Shown: positions 1 to 7,347 of the stretch, piece after piece
Position numbering within the stretch: position 1 is the first letter of the stretch
Layout: every line of letters begins with the position of its first letter
Assembly (NCBI GenBank): GCA_964546145.1
Contig: CAZJIU010000075.1
Coordinates: 1 to 10,874, forward strand
DNA from: CAZAKO01 sp964546145
GTDB lineage: Bacteria > Fidelibacterota > UBA2242
Direction: 5' to 3'
Length of the DNA stretch: 10,874 nucleotides
The notes under the pieces: model-generated
The model's database searches: none
The model's input: only the letters and a program-made list of their open reading frames with translations
Told to the model about the DNA's origin: nothing
Program-made: the position numbers and the translations under genes

Positions 1-138
1 GATTTTTTTATTCCATTCAAGTGTTTCCGATGCGTTGGTTGGCGACTTTTCACAACATGCAAATCGGGTAAGTACGAAGGTAATACCAACCAGGATAACG
101 AGCAAAACCTGACTCAGAATTAATTTGAATGTTTTCAT
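1..138 (-). CDS. N-terminal fragment of a predicted secreted protein or lipoprotein, cut by the window edge
   Basis: Reading the minus strand from the ATG at 138-136 gives 46 codons without a stop up to the window edge, so the gene is incomplete here only because the window ends. The product begins MKTFKLILSQ, followed by a hydrophobic stretch (about residues 11-24) and then R-F-A-C-C at 25-29, which is the shape of an export signal with a possible lipidated cysteine at 28 or 29. The box before either cysteine (R-F-A or F-A-C) is not a textbook lipobox, so a plain signal anchor is also possible. A GAGG Shine-Dalgarno match (complement of 143-146) lies four bases before the start. The mature part visible is only about 17 residues and gives no clue to function. 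The gene is transcribed divergently from glgP. Confidence 0.55.
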   Translation of the reverse strand, partial: MKTFKLILSQVLLVILVGITFVLTRFACCEKSPTNASETLEWNKKI

Positions 139-248
139 CTCGCCTCATCTTTTTAAAATAAATCTGAATATTAAAACGATTAATTATAAAAAACGTAACT
201 AAGAATTACAAACTCTTTTCCTATCTGTTAAACTCGACTTAAGAACCT

Positions 249-256
249 AAGGAGGG
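249..256 (+). promoter_or_regulatory. Perfect Shine-Dalgarno sequence not belonging to glgP
   Basis: TAAGGAGG (248-255), continuing with a further G at 256, is fully complementary to the usual 16S rRNA tail. It lies about 66 bases upstream of the glgP start, too far to serve it. The only start codon at normal distance is the TTG at 263, seven bases downstream of the GAGG core. It is the strongest Shine-Dalgarno match noticed in the window, stronger than those of the recognisable genes. Confidence 0.5.
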
Positions 257-262
257 TTACTC

Positions 263-304
263 TTGCTTCGCAGAAGTGGAATTTGTAAGTTAACACCCAG
301 TTAA
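263..304 (+). CDS. Possible 13-residue leader peptide upstream of glgP
   Basis: A TTG start at an ideal distance from the perfect Shine-Dalgarno sequence opens a frame encoding MLRRSGICKLTPS, which ends with TAA at 302-304, 17 bases before the glgP ATG. The frame differs from that of glgP, so it is not an alternative glgP start. A three-base-loop hairpin (266-276, CTTC/GAAG) overlaps its first codons. Such small frames can act as translated leaders that couple or attenuate expression of the next gene. The peptide has no amino-acid run typical of classical attenuators (no repeated single residue), so what it might sense is unknown. It could also be chance sequence after an old gene boundary. 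Confidence 0.25.
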   Translation: MLRRSGICKLTPS

Positions 305-309
305 TCGAA

Positions 310-315
310 AAGGAG
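310..315 (+). promoter_or_regulatory. Ribosome binding site of glgP
   Basis: AAGGAG followed by a six-base spacer to the ATG at 322. This fixes the glgP start, and the protein sequence from that ATG matches the family N-terminus. Confidence 0.8.
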
Positions 316-321
316 ATCTGC

Positions 322-2883
322 ATGCGTCCCATCCAAAAATTCACCGTATCGCCGGTACTGCCGGATAAATTAAAACGTCTGAAAGACATTGCTTATAATT
401 TATGGTGGACATGGGATGCAGAGGCTCGCGAAATCTTTCGTCGGCTGGATCTCGATTTATGGGAAGAAGTTCGTCATAATCCTGTCTTAGTTTTGGCCAA
501 AATTGGTCAGGAGATATTAGAAAAACGGGTCAAAGACGAAAGTTATTTATATCAGTTAGATAAAGTTCGTGAAAACTTTGACTATATGCTCCAGAAGCCG
601 TCCTGGTTTCAAGCGGTTCATAAAAGCGATATTCCGTTGAATGTGGCCTATTTCTCAATGGAATATGGCATTACCGAGAGTTTAGCCGTCTATTCCGGAG
701 GACTGGGTATTTTATCTGGTGATCATTTGAAATCTTCATCAGATTTGGGTATCCCGCTTACCGCGGTTGGGTTATCCTATCAAAATGGCTATTTTCAGCA
801 GAGTATCAACATTGATGATTGGCAGGAGGAGAAGGTCGCTGCAAATGACTTTTATAATATGCCGATGAATATTGTCAAGGATGGTGAAGGCAATCGGATC
901 ATGATTAACCTACCGTTCCCCGGACGAACAATTTTTGCCCAAATCTGGCGCGCCGATGTTGGTCGGATTCCACTTTATCTGTTAGATACAAATATTGATG
1001 AGAATAGCCCTGAAGATCGAAAAATCACCGCTGAACTTTATGGTGGCGATCGTGAAATGCGGATTAAACAGGAAATTCTGTTGGGTATGGGTGGCATTCG
1101 AGCCCTGAAAGCAATCAATGCTCCAATCGGTGTTTATCATCTTAACGAGGGTCATTCGGCTTTTTCCAATCTTGAACGAATCAAGAATTTGGTTCAGGAT
1201 TACCAATTAAATTTTTATGAAGCGCTTGAGGTTGTCAAATCCAGTTCCATTTTTACAACCCATACTCCTGTCCAGGCAGGTATTGACATCTTTTCACCGG
1301 AGCTTATTGAAAAATATTTTAAAGACTATTGTAAAGACATTGGAATTACAATAAATGAGTTACTGGCTCTGGGACGGAAAAATGCGAATGATTTGAAAGA
1401 AGAATTTTCCATGGCGATTCTCGCCATTAAGTTTTCCTTCAATACGAATGCAGTCAGTAAGTTACACGCGAACGTTTCCCGGAATATGTGGAAATCGCTG
1501 TGGCCTGAAGTGTTGACCGATGAGGTCCCAATTTCTAGTATAACAAACGGTATTCATCAAGCTTCATGGGTATCGCGCGAGATGGCCGATTTATATTACC
1601 GTTACCTTGGTCCTGAATGGTTTTATGAACCGACGGGAAAAGATGTTTGGAAAAATATTTATCAGATTCCGGATAGTGAGTTGTGGCGAACTCATTCGAT
1701 TCGCCGGGAGCGGTTAGTTGCATTTGTTCGTCGCAGCCTTATTAAACAGTATCAAGACTTGGGTAAGCCTGCGCATGAGATCGAGCGTGTCAAAAATGTG
1801 CTTAACTCTGATGCCCTCACGATTGGAATTGCCCGCCGGTTTGCAACTTACAAGCGCGCCTCATTACTTTTTTCTGATCCTGACCGACTTGCCGAGATTT
1901 TGTCAAATAAGCAATATCCGGTTCAAATAATTATTGCCGGAAAAGCCCATCCTCAGGACATCGAAGGTAAGAAAATTATCCAGCGAATTATGAAACTCTC
2001 GCATGAAGAGCGATTTTATCACTCAGTTGTGTTTCTCGAAAATTATGATATTAATCTGGCTCGTTATCTGGTTCAAGGGTGCGATCTGTGGCTAAATAAT
2101 CCCCGGCGAGGGTTGGAAGCATGTGGAACCAGCGGCATGAAGGCGGCAATTAATGGCTGTTTAAACTTCAGTACTTTGGATGGCTGGTGGGATGAAGTTT
2201 ATCAGCCGGGAATTGGTTGGTGTATTGGCGATCGGGAAACTTATGATGATGCAGAGTACTGGGATCAGCTGGAAATTAATATTATTTACAATGTTCTCGA
2301 AAAAGAAATTATTCCTACTTTCTACTACCGGGATAATGACCGACTGCCGCGTGACTGGGTCAAGCGTATGAAGGCTTCAATCGTCGAAATCTGCCAGTTT
2401 TATAATACTAATCGGATGCTAAGTGATTACACTAATGAACTCTATCTTCCTTCGGCTAATCGAACGCAAAAAATGCAGGACGACTCATTTAAATTGTCAA
2501 AGGAGTTAGCGAAATGGAAAAAACGGATCAGGGAGAATTGGAAATCAATTCGCTTTTTGAAGGTCGAAACCAGCTCGACCGAGGAACTATCAGTAAAAAA
2601 CACCTTAAGTATTTCAACTGAAGTTTTTCTGGATGGGATTACTCAACATGATATTGAGTTACAAATCTATTATGGCAGAGTGAACAGCGAGGGTATGATT
2701 GTTAACGGCAAGTTGGTAAGTATGCAACATGAAAGTGATTCGGGAGCTAATAAATATCGTTATACTGGTGTTATCAATAGTTGGGATAGTGGTTTAAACG
2801 GATTTACTATTCGAATAATTCCCAAACATGAGGGATTAATTCATCCCTTTGAGGAGGGATTAATTCGTTGGTTTGAAGAATAA
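322..2883 (+). CDS. glgP: Alpha-glucan (glycogen/maltodextrin) phosphorylase, GT35 family
   Basis: This cytosolic enzyme would cleave terminal alpha-1,4-glucosyl units from glycogen or maltodextrin with inorganic phosphate, releasing glucose 1-phosphate. At 853 residues it resembles the bacterial/archaeal alpha-glucan phosphorylase subgroup (TIGR02094-like), not the animal/E. coli type. Residues about 8-115 form the N-terminal domain of that subgroup (DUF3417-like, with NLWWTWD near residue 26). GGLGILSGDHLKSSSDLG spans 126-143. RRFATYKR (505-512) supplies the phosphate/PLP-contacting Arg and Lys. EACGTSGMK (599-607) places the pyridoxal-phosphate lysine at K607, followed by NG..LNFSTLDGWWDE. 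The C-terminal beta-rich tail ends in HPFEEGLIRWFEE, as in relatives. All key residues are present, so it should be active. It has its own Shine-Dalgarno sequence and is the first gene of the plus-strand string; cobB follows after 47 bases. Confidence 0.95.
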   Translation: MRPIQKFTVSPVLPDKLKRLKDIAYNLWWTWDAEAREIFRRLDLDLWEEVRHNPVLVLAKIGQEILEKRVKDESYLYQLDKVRENFDYMLQKPSWFQAVHKSDIPLNVAYFSMEYGITESLAVYSGGLGILSGDHLKSSSDLGIPLTAVGLSYQNGYFQQSINIDDWQEEKVAANDFYNMPMNIVKDGEGNRIMINLPFPGRTIFAQIWRADVGRIPLYLLDTNIDENSPEDRKITAELYGGDREMRIKQEILLGMGGIRALKAINAPIGVYHLNEGHSAFSNLERIKNLVQDYQLNFYEALEVVKSSSIFTTHTPVQAGIDIFSPELIEKYFKDYCKDIGITINELLALGRKNANDLKEEFSMAILAIKFSFNTNAVSKLHANVSRNMWKSLWPEVLTDEVPISSITNGIHQASWVSREMADLYYRYLGPEWFYEPTGKDVWKNIYQIPDSELWRTHSIRRERLVAFVRRSLIKQYQDLGKPAHEIERVKNVLNSDALTIGIARRFATYKRASLLFSDPDRLAEILSNKQYPVQIIIAGKAHPQDIEGKKIIQRIMKLSHEERFYHSVVFLENYDINLARYLVQGCDLWLNNPRRGLEACGTSGMKAAINGCLNFSTLDGWWDEVYQPGIGWCIGDRETYDDAEYWDQLEINIIYNVLEKEIIPTFYYRDNDRLPRDWVKRMKASIVEICQFYNTNRMLSDYTNELYLPSANRTQKMQDDSFKLSKELAKWKKRIRENWKSIRFLKVETSSTEELSVKNTLSISTEVFLDGITQHDIELQIYYGRVNSEGMIVNGKLVSMQHESDSGANKYRYTGVINSWDSGLNGFTIRIIPKHEGLIHPFEEGLIRWFEE
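2830..2866 (+). repeat. Short direct repeat at the 3' end of glgP
   Basis: The 13-base word GAGGGATTAATTC occurs at 2830-2842 and again at 2854-2866, exactly 24 bases (eight codons) apart and in frame. It makes the protein read EGLIHPFE then EGLIRWFE. Relatives of this phosphorylase also end in a similar His-Pro-Phe-Glu-x-Gly-Leu string, so the repeat may be partly coincidence within a conserved tail. Confidence 0.6.
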
Positions 2884-2930
2884 AACGGTCTATATTACAT
2901 TGCAAATCCAAAAGTCACGAGCAGAATTAG

Positions 2931-3698
2931 ATGGAAATTATTAATGATCAAGAGGCAATTAAGCGTCTTAAAGTTGCTCGCCGAATTGCCGTCCTTACAG
3001 GTGCAGGAATTTCAGTAGAAAGCGGCATTCCACCTTTTCGAGGGGAAGAGGGGCTTTGGACAAAACTATCACCTTTGGAATTAGCTAGTTTTGAAGCATT
3101 TTATACAAATCCTGCCCGAGTCTCCGAGTGGTACCAACACCGGCGAAACATTATCGAAAAATCAAGCCCTAATCCTGGACATCTGGCTATAAAGAAGCTG
3201 GAGGAAATTGTCCCGGATTTTAAACTCATTACTCAAAATGTGGATGGTTTACATCAACGGGCTGGCAGTACCGATGTGATTGAGCTCCACGGCAATATCA
3301 TGGAGAATTATTGCGTTTGCTGTAACCAGCATTACTCTACCTCCGAATTTGATGAAGTTTTCCGTCATAATTCTAATCATATACCTCACTGCTATTGTGG
3401 TGGTCTGATTCGTCCGAATGTCGTCTGGTTTGGTGAACCTATTCCCGCAGAAAATTATGAGAAGGCTTACCATGCAGCCATCCAATCGGAAGTATTTATT
3501 ACTGTTGGAACCTCGGCTCAGGTGACACCAGCTGCAGATCTTCCGCGTTATGCCAAAAGGAATAATTCCTATTTGATCGAGATTAATCCCAATCACACAG
3601 CGATAAGTGATATAGTTGATTTAAATCTAAGGGGTACTTCGGGAACAATTTTGCCAATGTTCGTTAAAGATTATCAGGAAATTTTAAGCGCAGATTAA
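2931..3698 (+). CDS. cobB: NAD-dependent protein deacylase, Sir2 family, class III (CobB/SIRT5-like)
   Basis: Sirtuins remove acyl groups from protein lysines while consuming NAD+, giving nicotinamide and O-acyl-ADP-ribose. The 255-residue protein has the whole core: GAGIS (24-28) and SGIPPFRG (31-38) for NAD, TQNVDGLHQRAG (101-112), and the catalytic His at H120 in ELHG. A structural zinc site is formed by C128 and C131 together with C154 and C156 (C-x2-C and C-x-C), followed by GGLIRPNVVWFGE, then GTSAQVTPA and a terminal EINP. Y68 and R71 in WYQHRR form the Tyr-x2-Arg pair that marks class III sirtuins, whose preferred substrates in studied members are succinyl- and malonyl-lysine. Length is normal for bacterial CobB. 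The Shine-Dalgarno sequence is weak, and the gene probably depends on readthrough from glgP. The target proteins are unknown. Confidence 0.93.
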   Translation: MEIINDQEAIKRLKVARRIAVLTGAGISVESGIPPFRGEEGLWTKLSPLELASFEAFYTNPARVSEWYQHRRNIIEKSSPNPGHLAIKKLEEIVPDFKLITQNVDGLHQRAGSTDVIELHGNIMENYCVCCNQHYSTSEFDEVFRHNSNHIPHCYCGGLIRPNVVWFGEPIPAENYEKAYHAAIQSEVFITVGTSAQVTPAADLPRYAKRNNSYLIEINPNHTAISDIVDLNLRGTSGTILPMFVKDYQEILSAD

Positions 3699-3740
3699 GT
3701 TACGATTCGCAGAATGGCATATTAAATCGAGTAGCTACCT

Positions 3741-5633
3741 TTGAAAAAATATCTTAGTATTATATCTGTAACTCTTTTGGGATTTATGCTTTTTATTGAG
3801 CAGTGTGCCTATTTTAATACCTTTTACAATGCCCAACAATATTTTAAACAAGGTCAGCAGGCAATCGAAGAAAATCAGCAAGCTACGGTACCATTAAATA
3901 TCCAAAAAATGTTCAATAGTGCCATTGAGAAAGCCAATAAAGTGCTGCTCAATTATCCCGAAAGTCGTTGGGTTGATGATGCGCTCTATCTGATTGCCAT
4001 GTCACACTATTATAAGATGGATTATTTGAGTGCACAAAAAACCTTTGAAGAATTTTTTACCAAATATCCTGATAGTCCTTTAAGGGCTGAAGCAGAGATC
4101 TGGTATGGCAGATGCCTTTGGAAATCGGGTCAGCGAGAATTAGCATTGTATCAGCTAAATCGCACGGCTAAGATCGTTGATAATGATCGAATGAAGGCCG
4201 AAATCTACTCCGCTATTGCGGAGTTATACAAATCCTCTGGGCAGTTAGATTCTGCTAAGCATTATTTTAAATTAACCTCGAAATTCGGATTGGATTTACC
4301 AATTGCAGCCAAAGCTCAATATACCGTTGCCGAAATCAATTTACTGCAAGGAAATACCGAACTGGCAATCAAGAATTTGGAAGATATTTCCAAATATAGC
4401 GTGTCCCCTGAATTAAAAGACCAAATCCAAATTCTTTTAGCCCGGATATATCGGGAGTCTCATCGATATGAAGAGGCGCGCGAGCTAATCAATACCAAAT
4501 TAAATGACGAAAAAAATGAAAGTATCTGGGGCGATCTAGAATATGAGTTGGGATTACTCTACTTGGATGAAAAGGACTATGAGGCGGCTCATCAACGCTT
4601 CATTCAAATAACGGAAAAATACCCCAATCAGCCAGTTTCAGCCTCGGCTTATTATCAGGCCGGTAACCTGGATATGGTTTATTTTCATGACTATGATCGG
4701 GCACAAAAGAACTTTACGAGAGTAAGTCAAATAGATAAAAGTTCTATGTATGCTTTTGATGCAAATAATAGAGTTGTGGAAATTAACCGCTATTTTTCAA
4801 TTAAAAAACTGCTTGATAAAACTCAAGATGAAGTTCGCCCCATCATTGAATCACTACAAAGTGTCGAATCGAACACTCAGCTTGATAGTTCAGAGAATAT
4901 TACTATGGAAGAGACTAAGATTAAAGTTGAAAAACCATCTACTGATAACCAGAAAGTTGTTGACACTACAGCGGTATTTACGAACTATTATAAACAACTT
5001 TATGAAATTGGTGAAATCTACTACTTTAATTTTGATCTCCTCGATTCCGCCTTATCTTGTTATCAGAAAATATGGAACTCTCCTTATTTCAATTCCTATC
5101 GTGAACAGGCGTTATATGCAATGTATTATCTTTATGCTGTGGAAGGAGATTCCGGTTTAGCGAATAGTTGGCTGGATACCTTGCGGGTAAAATATCCTGA
5201 TTCTCCTTATCTGACATATATTGAAAAGAAGGAGATAACTCTTCCCGATGAGGAACTGTACGCCCGCCGATTGTTCTGGGATGCGGAAAAATGGTTTAAC
5301 CTAAATCCCGACTCGTCAATTAGTATATTTGTTAAAATTACGGATTGTTATCCCCAGACTTATTATGCTGAAAAGAGTGTTTTTAATATTGCCTGGATCT
5401 ATCAAAATAAATGTTACGATCTGGAAAATGCATTAAATTGGTATAAATATTATATCGAAATTTACCCTAAAGGGGAAAATATCTCGCAAGCCCAAGCAAA
5501 TTATAATACTTTGAATAATATAGTTATTGCACTAAATACCCCTCCTGATTCTACGGAAAAAGAGATTCCAAAAGAAGCAGAAGAGCTCCACCCAAAAAAT
5601 CAAAAGCTAATAGAGGACAGACCGGCAAAATAA
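3741..5633 (+). CDS. TPR-repeat lipoprotein, probably outer-membrane associated
   Basis: The product is 630 residues. A TTG start is chosen because it gives a normal signal peptide (MKKYLSIIS, hydrophobic to about residue 19, then C22). The only in-frame upstream codons end in a TAG at 3732, and the next ATG would destroy the signal. After C22 comes AYFNTFYNAQQYF, a start I associate with TPR lipoproteins of FCB-group bacteria. Tetratricopeptide-like helical pairs follow, for example around residues 107-150 (TFEEFFTKYPDSPLRAEAE), 165-215, 240-300 (FIQITEKYPNQP) and again 440-600 (LRVKYPDSPYLTYIEKKE; YYIEIYPKGENIS). A charged, low-complexity linker at about 375-410 separates the two TPR blocks, and the tail is Lys/Glu/Pro-rich. 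The repeat style (YPxSP) resembles BamD/YbgF-like periplasmic scaffolds, but no specific partner can be named. The residues before C22 (I-E-Q) make a poor lipobox. No Shine-Dalgarno sequence is visible. Confidence 0.75.
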   Translation: MKKYLSIISVTLLGFMLFIEQCAYFNTFYNAQQYFKQGQQAIEENQQATVPLNIQKMFNSAIEKANKVLLNYPESRWVDDALYLIAMSHYYKMDYLSAQKTFEEFFTKYPDSPLRAEAEIWYGRCLWKSGQRELALYQLNRTAKIVDNDRMKAEIYSAIAELYKSSGQLDSAKHYFKLTSKFGLDLPIAAKAQYTVAEINLLQGNTELAIKNLEDISKYSVSPELKDQIQILLARIYRESHRYEEARELINTKLNDEKNESIWGDLEYELGLLYLDEKDYEAAHQRFIQITEKYPNQPVSASAYYQAGNLDMVYFHDYDRAQKNFTRVSQIDKSSMYAFDANNRVVEINRYFSIKKLLDKTQDEVRPIIESLQSVESNTQLDSSENITMEETKIKVEKPSTDNQKVVDTTAVFTNYYKQLYEIGEIYYFNFDLLDSALSCYQKIWNSPYFNSYREQALYAMYYLYAVEGDSGLANSWLDTLRVKYPDSPYLTYIEKKEITLPDEELYARRLFWDAEKWFNLNPDSSISIFVKITDCYPQTYYAEKSVFNIAWIYQNKCYDLENALNWYKYYIEIYPKGENISQAQANYNTLNNIVIALNTPPDSTEKEIPKEAEELHPKNQKLIEDRPAK

Positions 5634-5657
5634 AATTCGCCTAGTATTACGAATACG

Positions 5658-6440
5658 ATGAAACATTATACTACTGGAGTTGTTCAGTCCAATCAACAAG
5701 TTGCCAAAGAAATCTTTCTGGCTAAAATTCATACTCCAATAATTGCGCGGAATTGTTCTCCTGCTCAATTTGTCAATTTCTATTTTCCCGATTCTATGAA
5801 GCTTTTTCCGCGACCGTTTAGTATTGCCGGGAAAGAAGGAGAAAATATTCTATTATTGTATAAAATAGTCGGATCCCAAACTGCCCTGATGAGTCAGTGG
5901 TCAAAGGGTATTGAATTGAAGTTATTAGGTCCTTTAGGTAATACCTTTAATATCACTAAGTGGCAATACACTAATTACATTCTGCTTGCAGGCGGTGTTG
6001 GTGCAGCACCATTATTATTTTTACGTGATGAACTGAGCGCAGAGGGTATAAAACCCTATTTTTTTATCGGTGCCAAGACCAATTCAGAACTGCCGCTAAA
6101 CCAAGATGAAAAATCGCGTTTGCTTCTATCTACCGACGATGGATCAGCAGGATTTCAAGGAACAGTTACTGAACATTTTATCCATCTTCTTAATCAATTT
6201 TCTGCTGCATCCGTAGTCTATGCTTGCGGTCCGGAAGCCATGCTGAAAGCATTGAAACAATACAATTTACCAGAATATTTTGATGTATTTGTATCGCTGG
6301 AAAAGGTGATGGCTTGCGGATTGGGTTTATGTCAGGGATGTGTGGTCAGAATGAATAGTCCGAATGGAGAGAAATGTTATTCTTTAGTATGTAAAGATGG
6401 TCCGGTGTTTAATTTGAAAGACGTGCAATTAGATGATTGA
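5658..6440 (+). CDS. pyrK: Dihydroorotate dehydrogenase B, electron-transfer subunit
   Basis: PyrK carries FAD and a [2Fe-2S] cluster and passes electrons from the PyrD flavin to NAD+, allowing class 1B dihydroorotate dehydrogenase to use NAD+ in de novo pyrimidine synthesis. The 260-residue protein shows the ferredoxin-reductase fold: RPFSI (52-56) for FAD, GPLGNTF (91-97), GGVGAAP (112-118) for the pyridine nucleotide, and a later CGPEAML. The cluster ligands are C220, C225, C228 and C245, in the family pattern C-x4-C-x2-C-x16-C, followed by KDGPVF. It starts 24 bases after the TPR gene, in the same frame, without a clear Shine-Dalgarno sequence, which suggests translational coupling. Its last eight bases overlap pyrD, as expected for subunits made in equal amounts. 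Confidence 0.95.
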   Translation: MKHYTTGVVQSNQQVAKEIFLAKIHTPIIARNCSPAQFVNFYFPDSMKLFPRPFSIAGKEGENILLLYKIVGSQTALMSQWSKGIELKLLGPLGNTFNITKWQYTNYILLAGGVGAAPLLFLRDELSAEGIKPYFFIGAKTNSELPLNQDEKSRLLLSTDDGSAGFQGTVTEHFIHLLNQFSAASVVYACGPEAMLKALKQYNLPEYFDVFVSLEKVMACGLGLCQGCVVRMNSPNGEKCYSLVCKDGPVFNLKDVQLDD

Positions 6441-7347
6441 TTTATCTGTAGATTTAGGTAAAGGGTTGTTATTAAAAAATCCAATATTGGCTGCTTCAGG
6501 AACGTTTGGATACGGGGATGAAATTGCTGATTTGGTAGAAATCAAGCAGTTTGGCGGAATTATCACCAAATCGCTAAGCTGGCAACCACGAGTCGGTAAT
6601 CCACCACCTAGAATCGTCGAAACCAGTTCGGGTATGATCAATTCAATTGGTTTAGCAAATATTGGCTTGGATGCATTTTTAAAAGAAAAGGCGCCTTTTC
6701 TGAGCCGGCTCAAGTGTAAAGTAATCGTAAATATTGCTGCCAGCAGTAAGAGTGAATTTATCGAAGTAATACGGCTTCTTGATCGGGAAGAGTGGATTGC
6801 CGGTTATGAGATAAATGTTTCCTGCCCGAATGTTGAAGAAGGGGGCATTGCTTTTGGGACAAATCCCGAAATCCTTTATCGCCTGAGTGCCGAGTTACGC
6901 CAAAAAACAGATCGGTTTTTAATTATCAAACTTACGCCCAATGTCACTGATATTGCGCTACTTGCTGTCGCCGTTCAGCAAAGCGGCGCTAATGCCATAT
7001 CAATGATTAACACCCTTTATGGTGCCGCCATTGATATATATACTTTTAAACCAAAAATAAGCACGATAATTGGCGGACTCTCAGGCCCGGCAATCAAACC
7101 GGTGGCTCTGGCGCTCCTGATTAAAGCTCGGAAAGCAGTAGATATTCCGATTATCGGGATCGGAGGGATCAGTTGTGGTGCCGATGTGATTGAATTTATG
7201 CTGGCTGGTGCATCTGCCATTCAACTGGGTAGTGTAAATTTTTTCAATCCGCTGGTAATTTGTGAGATTCTCGATTTTCTCCAACAATATTCGGCAAAGC
7301 AAAAAATAACATCTATTCGTGATTTAGTTGGTAAGGCACAATTGTGA
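6433..7347 (+). CDS. pyrD: Dihydroorotate dehydrogenase B, catalytic subunit (class 1B)
   Basis: This FMN enzyme oxidises dihydroorotate to orotate in the cytosol, the fourth step of UMP synthesis. The 304-residue TIM-barrel protein has NPILAASGTFGYG (16-28), a Lys-Ser pair where FMN binds (TKSLSWQPRVGNPPPR), and the active-site loop NVSCPN with C131 as the catalytic base, typical of class 1 enzymes (class 2 uses Ser). N128 and N133 flank it. It also has KLTPNVTD, INTLYG, the phosphate-binding GIGGISCGAD and the end of the barrel LAGASAIQLGSVNF. Adjacent pyrK confirms class 1B. Its ATG lies inside the end of pyrK, and its stop overlaps the GTG start of the next gene (GTGA at 7344-7347). No other pyr genes are in the window. 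Confidence 0.96.
   Translation: MIDLSVDLGKGLLLKNPILAASGTFGYGDEIADLVEIKQFGGIITKSLSWQPRVGNPPPRIVETSSGMINSIGLANIGLDAFLKEKAPFLSRLKCKVIVNIAASSKSEFIEVIRLLDREEWIAGYEINVSCPNVEEGGIAFGTNPEILYRLSAELRQKTDRFLIIKLTPNVTDIALLAVAVQQSGANAISMINTLYGAAIDIYTFKPKISTIIGGLSGPAIKPVALALLIKARKAVDIPIIGIGGISCGADVIEFMLAGASAIQLGSVNFFNPLVICEILDFLQQYSAKQKITSIRDLVGKAQL

Larger units (their letters stand above)
139..321. promoter_or_regulatory. Divergent intergenic region between the minus-strand signal-peptide gene and glgP
   Basis: This 183-base AT-rich stretch must carry promoters for both directions. A TATAAA box at 185-190 could be a plus-strand -10 element, but no convincing -35 sits 17 bases upstream, so the exact promoter is not assigned. 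The right half carries a perfect Shine-Dalgarno sequence (249-256), a short reading frame (263-304), a small hairpin CTTC-GCA-GAAG (266-276), and then the glgP ribosome binding site. No operator-like palindrome of useful length was found. Confidence 0.35.

Noticed and set aside
3249..3596. Minus-strand open frame of 115 codons opposite cobB
   Set aside because: The plus strand encodes all sirtuin motifs; the antisense frame has no family features.
4750..5160. Second plus-strand frame of 136 codons within the TPR gene
   Set aside because: It is out of frame with a continuous TPR protein and has Leu/Ile/Lys composition typical of a frame-shifted reading; no ribosome site.
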